5,105 nt of DNA from an uncultured Bacteroidales bacterium (GTDB lineage Bacteria; Bacteroidota; Bacteroidia; Bacteroidales; UBA932), in contig CAJUEK010000067.1 of assembly GCA_910585445.1 (NCBI GenBank), positions 1 through 5,105 of the forward strand, written 5' to 3'. Under the pieces are notes generated by a model. That model ran no database searches and was not told where the DNA came from. It was given only the letters and a program-made list of their open reading frames with translations. A program made the translations under genes and the position numbers. Position 1 is the first letter of the stretch, and each line of letters starts with the position of its first letter. Positions 1 to 5,105 of the stretch are shown here, in pieces.

Positions 1-212
1 TATTGCTATTTTACTAATAATTAATAACTTAATTTCGTCGAACTGACGTTATTTATGTTTATGAGAGGGATGCCCCTGGCTCGTTCACAGTGCCGGCATT
101 CTATGGAAGGGGAATGTGGACATCTGCCGTTGCCTCTTGGAGATTCGCTAGATGGGGACGGTTCTATCTCAGGGCTGCATTTACTTCTTACCCTTTCATG
201 AAAGGTGAAAAG
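1..212. other. Non-coding segment beyond the operon terminator
   Basis: No recognisable gene or RNA lies here. Bases 1-60 are strongly A/T-rich and base composition changes abruptly near 61, which suggests a promoter or intergenic segment belonging to a gene beyond the left edge. A 48-codon plus-strand reading frame (55-201) exists but has no recognisable motif. A perfect 14-base palindrome sits at 192-205. A weak inverted repeat CATTC/GAATG (97-101 with 112-116) is probably chance. In related genomes a (p)ppGpp synthetase gene often follows the transglycosylase; if present here it would begin outside the window. Confidence 0.5.
192..205. repeat. Perfect 14-bp palindrome
   Basis: CCTTTCATGAAAGG equals its own reverse complement. 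It lies 7 bases beyond the U-tract side of the operon terminator. It has TTTC/GAAA half-sites like the ParB site parS, but the spacer between them is 2 bases rather than 4, so it is not a canonical parS. A dimeric regulator site for the gene beyond the left edge is possible; chance is also possible. Confidence 0.35.
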
Positions 213-236
213 AAAAAGCCCGGCAGAGCCGAGCTT
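213..236 (-). terminator. Rho-independent terminator of the par operon
   Basis: Read on the minus strand, arm AAGCTCGGC (236-228), loop TCT and arm GCCGGGCTT (224-216) form a nine-pair stem with a single G-U wobble, followed directly by a T run (217-213). On the plus strand the wobble becomes an A-C mismatch and no T run follows, so the element works for minus-strand transcription. It starts 46 bases after the transglycosylase stop codon and should end the parA-to-transglycosylase transcript. Confidence 0.88.
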
Positions 237-282
237 AAGGTTCAGTTTGTATTCAGGATTTGATTTTCCTGCGGTTGCCTGG

Positions 283-2037
283 TCAGTTTTTGGGGATTCT
301 TATCTTCATGCCGGGCTTTATTGAAGACCCGATTCCGTTGAAGTTCATTATGTCCTGTGCACTGACTCCAGGGTAGTTCTTGGCTATCGTATATAAGGAG
401 TCGCCGCTTTTTACAGTATATACAGTATAGCTTCCGGAAGCTGGCTGTTGTTGTGAGCCTTGCGACTGGCTGCCTTTGGCCGGCTGTGCCTGTGATGACA
501 GCTTTTGTGCCGAGCCTGACTGTTGTACCTGTTTGGCGGACGTGTTTGATGTGTTTGAGTACGAAGCTGAAGGGCCTTTCCCGCCTCGGTATATCACAAG
601 CCTTTGTCCGACCCTGATATTGTTGCTGCTCAAGTTGTTCCAGCGCTTGATCTGGGATACGCTGACATGGTACTTGCCGGCGATTTTTCCAAGGTACTCG
701 CCGTTCCTTACCTTATGGACTATTCTTTCTCCGTCGCCGCCGTCTTTTATTTTCTTGATGGTCACAGGATTGAAATATTCCTCTGTCTTGTGGACATAGA
801 TGGAGTCTTCATTCTCTATGAACGCGTTTGTGTATTTATATGGCAGACGAAGTATATACTCCCTGTCGTTCCCCGGTATTATGTCATGCCTGTACTGCGG
901 GTTGAGGTTCCTCAGTTCCTCTACAGGCGCGCCAGTGAAATGGCTTACCTGCTTGAGGTGGAGCATCTTGTTTATCTTTAGGGTATCCATGACCAATGGC
1001 ATTTCTATGGCTTCCGGCCTGATTCCATGCTCTTTGTAGTAGGTCATTGTATATAAGGCTCCGACAAATGCAGGGACATAGCCGCGCGTTTCTCTCGGAA
1101 GGTACGGCCAGATGTCCCAGAATGCACGTTTGCCTCCGCTCCGGCGTATCGCCTTGTTTACATTTCCGGCTCCGCAGTTATACGAAGCTATGGCCAGGTT
1201 CCAGTCGCCGAATATCTCGTAAGAATCCTTAAGGTATTTTGCCGCAGCTTCGGCTGATTTCACAGGGTCAAGCCTTTCGTCCACAAACGAGTCTATGTGC
1301 AGGCCGTATATCTTAGCCGTTGAGTACATGAACTGCCACATTCCCTTTGCCCCTGCCCTGGAGACAGCCGTAGGGTTAAGGGCTGACTCAATCACAGCCA
1401 TTGCCTTAAGTTCCTCCGGGATGTCATATTTGTTGAACACCTCATTGAATATCGGCATATAGTAGTCGCACAGACCGAGTATATGCGACATTTTCGTCGG
1501 CATCTTGTCCGAATAGAGGATTATGTAATTCTTGACGATTTCGTTGTACGGAAGCGTTATGAAAGAATTCATCTTTCGTATCCTTTCTATATATACCTCA
1601 TCAGGCACATCAGAGCGGAACCGTACCGAATCCATGTCATACTCCTCCGAATTGCCGGTGCATGCCATCCTATGGGCATACCATATGTTCAGCAGGCTGT
1701 CGGACACTTCCGCAGTATATTCTTCAGGCGACATGCCTGCAGCAATCTTGTCTTCGTTCTCCTCGTACAGGCTGATCATTTCGCTTGTCAGGCTGTCTGT
1801 CATCCTCATTTCAGCACGGCAGCTCTCAAGCTCCTGCCTGAGCGAATCAATCGTCTCTTTGAGCCTGGCGTTTTCCTCCTGAAGCTTTGCGCTGCTTGCC
1901 GCAGATTTCCGTCCTGCCCTTATTCCGGTTTTCCTTTCCTGTCCTGACGCATCAGGCAGCGTGCCGGCGATGCATGTGCCAGCCGCAAGCGCAGCCGCTA
2001 ATGCGGCTGCTATAAATTTACTTATTTTCATATTCAT
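283..2037 (-). CDS. MltD-like lytic transglycosylase with LysM repeats
   Basis: Secreted murein hydrolase of 584 residues that should cleave the MurNAc-GlcNAc bond with 1,6-anhydro product formation in the periplasm. A signal peptide spans about 1-24 (Lys-rich start, Ala-rich core, no lipobox). Residues 50-100 look like a coiled coil. The SLT goose-lysozyme-like domain spans about 195-335: VIES with catalytic Glu217, GAKGMWQFM (229-237), YNCGAGNV (286-293) and ETRGYVPAF (316-324). A degenerate LysM-like segment (about 355-398) is followed by two clear LysM domains (about 439-483 and 537-582) that bind peptidoglycan, joined by a Ser/Gln-rich linker (487-536). It starts 34 bp after the DUF5683 stop and is last in the operon. 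A second ATG two codons in (2031) has AGAGGA at better spacing, so the protein may be 582 residues. The fold assignment is secure; the exact MltD label is by family resemblance. Confidence 0.93.
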   Translation of the reverse strand: MNMKISKFIAAALAAALAAGTCIAGTLPDASGQERKTGIRAGRKSAASSAKLQEENARLKETIDSLRQELESCRAEMRMTDSLTSEMISLYEENEDKIAAGMSPEEYTAEVSDSLLNIWYAHRMACTGNSEEYDMDSVRFRSDVPDEVYIERIRKMNSFITLPYNEIVKNYIILYSDKMPTKMSHILGLCDYYMPIFNEVFNKYDIPEELKAMAVIESALNPTAVSRAGAKGMWQFMYSTAKIYGLHIDSFVDERLDPVKSAEAAAKYLKDSYEIFGDWNLAIASYNCGAGNVNKAIRRSGGKRAFWDIWPYLPRETRGYVPAFVGALYTMTYYKEHGIRPEAIEMPLVMDTLKINKMLHLKQVSHFTGAPVEELRNLNPQYRHDIIPGNDREYILRLPYKYTNAFIENEDSIYVHKTEEYFNPVTIKKIKDGGDGERIVHKVRNGEYLGKIAGKYHVSVSQIKRWNNLSSNNIRVGQRLVIYRGGKGPSASYSNTSNTSAKQVQQSGSAQKLSSQAQPAKGSQSQGSQQQPASGSYTVYTVKSGDSLYTIAKNYPGVSAQDIMNFNGIGSSIKPGMKIRIPKN

Positions 2038-2071
2038 TCCTCTTGTAAGATGGTCCTGAGTCCGGTTGATG

Positions 2072-3091
2072 TCAGAATCTTATGCCGACTCTCAGACCTA
2101 ATGCATTCTGTTCCGGCCCGAATGCCCCGGCCCCCGGATTCATAGCATAAGTGTTGTCAGGTGCTATGACTGCCGGCTCTATATTCATTGTAATGTCATC
2201 GGAAACCTCAAAACCATGCATGTATGCAAATACGTTGGCATCAATGACCTGCAGCAGATATACCAGTGCGGTTGCCACTATCGAGTAGTCACGATAACGC
2301 CTGTACACGTCCCTGTACCACTTTGCTGTCTCACCGGATACCGGACCTGTATAATTCCCGTCCGGATTGGTAGCCTCGTTGTGTATGCGTTTGAAGCGCT
2401 TGTAGTTGGTGTCGTAGAGCGTGAGGCAATGTATCGATACCATCAGGCCGCCCCAATATATCGGCACCTTGTACAGTTCACCATTGTATATCTGGCCAAG
2501 TCCAGGCAGCAGTGCGGAATATAGCGTAGCTCTTCCTGGATGCGGATACTTGTTGGACTCATAACATACGATTCCGTCCATCAGGCTGCCCCAGTACATG
2601 AGTCCCGCGCCTGCAAGAAGCCATGCTCCTGTGGTCCTGGATCGGTAATCAATCTCCGGAGCAACATGAGGGTAGGGGATTCCGGTCTCAGTCTCGAAGG
2701 CGGATTTTTCTGACATGAAGTTTTCATATGCCTTCTTCGATTTGGTGTACCGGTGCATATAATATCCTCCCGTACCTGCGAAGGCGCCTATTCCTCCATA
2801 TACTATCGGCAGTTTCCAGTAGTCTTTATTGTATATCTGTGCAGTTCCCGGAAGAAACACTGAACCGGCGAACATCGTCCCGATTTTCATTGTGTTCTTA
2901 TGGGAAAGTCCGCCGAAATATTCCTTGAATGAGAACAGTTTGTCTGCCGTGTCAGCGACTGCTGTCGAGTCCGTCTTTTCGTTATATGTCTGAGTGAACG
3001 CCTTTTCCTTGAACTGGGCATGACATGTCAACGTAGTGCCTGTGAGGCATACGACCAGCATAATTACATATTTCTTCAGTCTATGGGGCAT
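2072..3091 (-). CDS. DUF5683 family envelope protein
   Basis: Bacteroidota-specific protein of unknown function, 339 residues from the start chosen here. The ATG at 3091 opens directly into a signal peptide (MPHRLKKY, hydrophobic core, cleavage probably after CHA at residue 25). The reading frame also runs up to a TTG at 3127 that would overlap parB by 20 bp and put 12 polar residues before the signal peptide, so I reject it. Two copies of the family motif are visible: FLPGTAQIYNKDYWKLPIVY (79-98) and LLPGLGQIYNGELYKVPIYW (195-214). Each lies by a hydrophobic stretch that may be membrane-embedded. An Arg/Tyr-rich segment, RRYRDYSIVATALVYLLQ, lies near 264-281. The C-terminus ends LGLRVGIRF, alternating and Phe-terminal like an outer-membrane beta strand. 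It begins 16 bp after parB. The family call is from recall of these motifs; no biochemical role is known to me. Confidence 0.85.
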   Translation of the reverse strand: MPHRLKKYVIMLVVCLTGTTLTCHAQFKEKAFTQTYNEKTDSTAVADTADKLFSFKEYFGGLSHKNTMKIGTMFAGSVFLPGTAQIYNKDYWKLPIVYGGIGAFAGTGGYYMHRYTKSKKAYENFMSEKSAFETETGIPYPHVAPEIDYRSRTTGAWLLAGAGLMYWGSLMDGIVCYESNKYPHPGRATLYSALLPGLGQIYNGELYKVPIYWGGLMVSIHCLTLYDTNYKRFKRIHNEATNPDGNYTGPVSGETAKWYRDVYRRYRDYSIVATALVYLLQVIDANVFAYMHGFEVSDDITMNIEPAVIAPDNTYAMNPGAGAFGPEQNALGLRVGIRF

Positions 3092-3107
3092 CTGCAGTGT
3101 CTCTGAC

Positions 3108-4037
3108 TTAGAATTTAGACTCTTCAAGCGCTGTCAGGAATTTGCGGACCTCTTCGTCCGAACTGAAATGTATCGTCATTGTGCCTTTCCCCGCGGTAGA
3201 ACGCTTTAGACTGATATCATTCTCAAAATATTTTCCGACAATCTCCAGAACCTTGAAATACTCTTCAGGGAGATCCTGCCCCTGTTCCTTGCTCCCGTTT
3301 TTTTTCTGGGACAGCTTCTTGATTTTCTCTTCAAGCTGGCGCACAGACAGATCGTCCTTGATTACAAGGTCGCACAGGTATTCCTGCAACTGCTGGTCTT
3401 CCACTCCAAGCAGGACTTTGGCATGACCAACGCTGAGCAGGGATACTTTCAAGTCGTGCTGTATCTTGGCCGGAAGTTTCAGAAGACGGAGATAATTTGT
3501 CACTGATGCACGCTTTTTCCCGACCCTTACCGCCATCTGCTCCTGCGTCAGATTGCATTCCTCTATAAGTCTCTGGTAGCTCATAGCCACTTCAATCGGG
3601 TCGAGGTTCTCCCTCTGTATATTTTCGACGATGGCCATTTCGAGCATGCCCTGGTCGTCTGTGTCGCGTATGTATGCCGGAATCATCTCCATTCCGGTTG
3701 CCCTGCATGCCCTGAAACGCCTTTCTCCGCTTATTATCTGATATCTTCCGTCCGGTTTCCTGCGCACGGTAATAGGCTGTATCAGGCCGAGGGTGCGTAT
3801 TGACTCGCCGAGTTCCTCCAAGGCTTCCTGGTCAAAGTTCATCCTTGGCTGGAATGGGTTCGGCTCAATCATGTCGGTAGGTATGCGCAATACGTCAGCC
3901 GTCCCCTGACGCGGCTGGTCAGAGGTAACAACTTCCTTGTTGATGTATCCTACCGGTTTCCTTATGTTGCTCAGGTCTGCATCCGCTCCCAGGAGCGCTC
4001 CTATGCCTTTTCCCAGGCCTCTCTGCTGTTTGCTCAT
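3108..4037 (-). CDS. parB: Chromosome partitioning protein ParB (Spo0J family)
   Basis: DNA-binding CTPase clamp of 309 residues that loads at parS, spreads along DNA and stimulates ParA. The N-terminal peptide RGLGKGIGALL (6-16) is the usual ParA-contacting motif. The ParB/sulfiredoxin-like N-terminal domain (about 50-140) carries GERRFRA (104-110) and ENIQRENLDPIE (138-149), the CTP-binding motifs. A helix-turn-helix follows at about 163-185 (LTQEQMAVRVGKKRASVTNY), then SVGHAKVLL (202-210). A Lys/Gln-rich linker (about 238-255) leads to the C-terminal dimerisation domain (about 258-309). Length and motif order are normal for chromosomal ParB, and nothing is missing. The gene lies 11 bp after parA and has a Shine-Dalgarno sequence across the parA stop, which suggests coupled translation. 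I found no canonical 16-bp parS in the window. Confidence 0.97.
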   Translation of the reverse strand: MSKQQRGLGKGIGALLGADADLSNIRKPVGYINKEVVTSDQPRQGTADVLRIPTDMIEPNPFQPRMNFDQEALEELGESIRTLGLIQPITVRRKPDGRYQIISGERRFRACRATGMEMIPAYIRDTDDQGMLEMAIVENIQRENLDPIEVAMSYQRLIEECNLTQEQMAVRVGKKRASVTNYLRLLKLPAKIQHDLKVSLLSVGHAKVLLGVEDQQLQEYLCDLVIKDDLSVRQLEEKIKKLSQKKNGSKEQGQDLPEEYFKVLEIVGKYFENDISLKRSTAGKGTMTIHFSSDEEVRKFLTALEESKF

Positions 4038-4044
4038 CTGTCTT

Positions 4045-4050
4045 CTCCTT
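4045..4050 (-). promoter_or_regulatory. Ribosome binding site of parB
   Basis: AAGGAG on the minus strand overlaps the TAA stop of parA and lies 7 bases before the parB ATG. Bacteroidota genes mostly lack a functional Shine-Dalgarno sequence, so a near-perfect one overlapping the upstream stop codon is notable and would suit reinitiation or coupling of parA and parB translation. Confidence 0.6.
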
Positions 4051-4816
4051 AGCTGTTTTTCTCAAGCACTTCCTTGGCCAGGTTCAGGTAGTTTGTCGTG
4101 CCGTTGCAGATTACGTCATAGAGGATGATCGGCTTGCCGTGCGAAGGCGCTTCGCTCAATCGTATGTTCCTCTGTATTATGGTGTTGAATACCATGTCTT
4201 TGAAGTGCTCCTGCAACTCTCCTACAACCTGGTTGTGCACTTTTGTCCTTCCGTCGAACATGGTTACGACAAATCCTTCAATAGTGAGCGACGGGTTCGG
4301 TCCGGCCTGCACGAGACGTATTGTCTGAAGCAGTTTTCCGAGACCTTCGAGCGCAAAAAACTCGGGCTGCACCGGAATTATTACCGAATCGGCCGCTGTA
4401 AGCGAGTTTATCGTTATGAGGCCGAGGGAAGGGGAGCAGTCTATGACTATGTAGTCGTATTCGTCCTTGATGGGCGCGAGCGCGTTCTTGAGGAAGGCTT
4501 CCCTGTTCGGGTCTTCCACCAGTTCAAGCTCTGCTCCGACAAGGTTTATGTGCGAAGGAATCATGTGAAGTGAACCGATTTCGGTCTGGATGAGGCTGTC
4601 GCGTATGCTGATTTCCCCAATCATGACTTCATAGAGGGTTCTCTTCTGGTCGTTGTCCGGAGAAAAGTTCAGGCCGGACGTGGTGTTGGCCTGGGGATCG
4701 GCATCTATGATGAGTACCTTTTTCTCCAGTACGGCCAGTGATGCGGCCAAATTGATGGCTGTCGTAGTCTTGCCGACTCCGCCCTTCTGATTTGCTATTG
4801 CAATTACTTTTCCCAT
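4049..4816 (-). CDS. parA: Chromosome partitioning ATPase ParA (Soj family)
   Basis: ParA/MinD-family ATPase of 255 residues. ATP-bound dimers coat the nucleoid and are released by ParB, driving origin segregation. The deviant Walker A motif KGGVGKTT is at 11-18, with signature Lys11 and catalytic Lys16. The A' motif IIDADPQAN is at 36-44 (Asp40). Walker B is YIVIDCSPSLG (122-132, Asp126). IPVQPEFFALEGL (147-159) and RNIRLSEAPSHGKPI (216-230) are typical Soj segments. There is no N-terminal helix-turn-helix, so this is the short chromosomal type rather than the long plasmid P1 type, and autorepression by ParA itself is less expected. The ATG at 4816 has no Shine-Dalgarno sequence but an A/T-rich leader, normal for Bacteroidota. 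It is the first gene of the operon, directly downstream of the 89-bp repeat array. Confidence 0.97.
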   Translation of the reverse strand: MGKVIAIANQKGGVGKTTTAINLAASLAVLEKKVLIIDADPQANTTSGLNFSPDNDQKRTLYEVMIGEISIRDSLIQTEIGSLHMIPSHINLVGAELELVEDPNREAFLKNALAPIKDEYDYIVIDCSPSLGLITINSLTAADSVIIPVQPEFFALEGLGKLLQTIRLVQAGPNPSLTIEGFVVTMFDGRTKVHNQVVGELQEHFKDMVFNTIIQRNIRLSEAPSHGKPIILYDVICNGTTNYLNLAKEVLEKNS

Positions 4817-4828
4817 TTATTGATATTT

Positions 4829-4881
4829 ACAAAGGACTTTTTCTCCTGTTGTTCCCATGGCATCCTGCCCTGGTCCTTGGT
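4829..4881. repeat. Short degenerate unit of the upstream hairpin array
   Basis: It precedes unit 1 and lies 13 bases before parA. It keeps the order hairpin A then hairpin B in shortened form. The A-like stem pairs ACAAAGGA (4829-4836) with TCCT and TTGT (4844-4852), with one bulged G. GTTCC follows as in the full units. The B-like stem pairs CCA and GGCA (4855-4862) with TGCC and TGG (4866-4873) around one mismatch. Its start is 55 bases from the next copy rather than 89, so the linkers are largely lost. Descent from the same repeat is inferred from this order and the shared ends. Confidence 0.5.
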
Positions 4882-4970
4882 CCACAAAGTTAAAGACCTT
4901 GGCCTTTTTCTTTGTTCCAGTTCGGCATAGTCCATGCCCCTGACGCGGCATGCCCTCTGCGCTCACTAAC
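4882..4970. repeat. 89-bp tandem repeat, unit 1
   Basis: First full copy of the array, in phase with unit 2 at an 89-base offset, with about 71 of 89 positions identical by hand alignment. Hairpin A (4884-4915) has outer arms ACAAAG and CTTTGT, an unpaired TT on each side, and inner arms AAAGACC and GGCCTTT (one A-C mismatch, a G-U wobble on the minus strand). Hairpin B (4933-4952) pairs CATGCC with GGCATG. The linker between the hairpins, TTCGGCATAGTCC (4920-4932), is unchanged in unit 2. GGCAT at 4924-4928 could instead pair with ATGCC at 4934-4938, giving an alternative fold. Confidence 0.85.
4885..4892 (-). promoter_or_regulatory. Candidate -7 element (TAACTTTG) nearest parA
   Basis: Minus-strand TAACTTTG matches the Bacteroidota -7 consensus TAnnTTTG and would start a transcript about 60 bases before parA. 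No TTTG lies 19-21 bases upstream at the expected -33 position, so the promoter is only half supported. It is embedded in the outer arm of hairpin A, so a protein or structure at that hairpin could block it. Confidence 0.4.
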
Positions 4971-5059
4971 CTACAAAGTTAAGGACATCCGTCCTTTTCT
5001 TTGTTCCCGTTCGGCATAGTCCGTATCCCTGGCGGGATGCGCCCTCTGCACTCACTAAC
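4971..5059. repeat. 89-bp tandem repeat, unit 2
   Basis: Second full copy. Hairpin A (4973-5004) has outer arms ACAAAG and CTTTGT, TT opposite TT, perfect inner arms AAGGAC and GTCCTT, and loop ATCC. Hairpin B (5022-5041) pairs CGTATCCC with GGGATGCG around loop TGGC, with one T-G pair. Compared with unit 1, many differences fall in the stems and several are compensatory. The junction CTCACTAAC before the next copy is shared with unit 1. Confidence 0.9.
4974..4981 (-). promoter_or_regulatory. Candidate -7 element (TAACTTTG) in unit 2
   Basis: Same box and context as the copy nearest parA, 89 bases further upstream, also without a -33 TTTG. If active, its transcript would carry unit 1 and the degenerate unit as a structured leader. 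Confidence 0.33.
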
Positions 5060-5105
5060 CTACAAAGTTAAGGACATCCGTCCTTTTCTTTGTTCCCGTT
5101 CGGCA
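5060..5105. repeat. 89-bp tandem repeat, unit 3 (cut by window end)
   Basis: The 46 visible bases match the first 46 bases of unit 2 exactly, including all of hairpin A (5062-5093) and the start of the TTCGGCA linker. The array therefore runs past the right edge, and its full copy number cannot be read here. Confidence 0.9.
5063..5070 (-). promoter_or_regulatory. Candidate -7 element (TAACTTTG) in unit 3
   Basis: Third in-phase copy of the box. Only about 35 bases of upstream sequence are visible and none is a -33 TTTG. A third identical box may simply reflect repeat duplication rather than promoter use. Confidence 0.3.

Noticed and set aside
55..201. 48-residue plus-strand protein gene
   Set aside because: No ribosome site, recognisable motif or clear promoter; frames of this length arise by chance, so it is kept only as a note.
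192..205. Palindrome with TTTC/GAAA half-sites considered as parS
   Set aside because: Canonical parS is a 16-bp site with TTTC-ACGT-GAAA; here the spacer is AT, two bases short, so ParB half-sites would be out of register.
476..981. Plus-strand frames opposite the transglycosylase gene
   Set aside because: Antisense shadows of a gene with clear conserved domains; their translations show no domain or coherent composition.
1483..1947. 154-codon plus-strand frame opposite the transglycosylase N-terminal half
   Set aside because: Long but antisense to a well-supported gene, rich in His/Arg/Phe as expected from reverse reading, with no motif.
3331..3558. 75-codon minus-strand frame inside parB
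   Set aside because: Same strand but another frame within the conserved parB helix-turn-helix region; a shadow, not a gene.
4139..4573. 144-codon plus-strand frame opposite parA
   Set aside because: Antisense to parA across its Walker B and Soj motifs; no independent support.
4882..5105. CRISPR array
   Set aside because: The repeats are head-to-tail 89-bp units with no unique spacers between them, and no cas gene is present.
4829..5105. Replication origin or iterons
   Set aside because: I saw no DnaA-box-like TTATnCACA cluster, no dnaA or rep gene, and no A/T-rich unwinding segment in the array.

Overview
This window comes from a Bacteroidota chromosome, most likely order Bacteroidales. 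The evidence is the gene order parA, parB, DUF5683 protein, MltD-type lytic transglycosylase, which I recall as a recurring Bacteroidales neighbourhood. The A/T-rich leader of parA without a Shine-Dalgarno site and the copies of TAACTTTG (a Bacteroidota -7 element, TAnnTTTG) upstream of parA agree with this. I cannot name the family or genus.

All four protein genes are on the minus strand, so the window reads right to left. At the right edge (4829-5105), upstream of parA, is a non-coding tandem array with an 89-bp period, cut by the window end. Each full unit has two inverted repeats (hairpins A and B) and each copy starts at a TAACTTTG box. Next come parA (4049-4816), parB (3108-4037), a DUF5683 envelope protein (2072-3091, with an ATG start chosen over an upstream TTG) and a secreted lytic transglycosylase with LysM repeats (283-2037). 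The gaps are 11, 16 and 34 bp, so one transcript is likely. It should end at a good intrinsic terminator at 213-236. The left 212 bases have no convincing gene; the first 60 are very A/T-rich.

ParA (ATPase) and ParB (parS-binding CTP clamp) form the chromosome partition pair. The transglycosylase cuts peptidoglycan in the periplasm. DUF5683 has no known reaction but is an envelope protein, so the operon puts chromosome segregation and cell-wall remodelling under one promoter region.

The four genes are ordinary for the group. The striking part is the 89-bp array: units 1 and 2 differ at about 18 of 89 positions, many of these differences lie in the hairpin stems, and at least four base pairs changed on both sides so that pairing is kept. 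That pattern points to selection on the folded structure, as RNA leader, DNA cruciform or protein-binding palindrome, just ahead of parAB.
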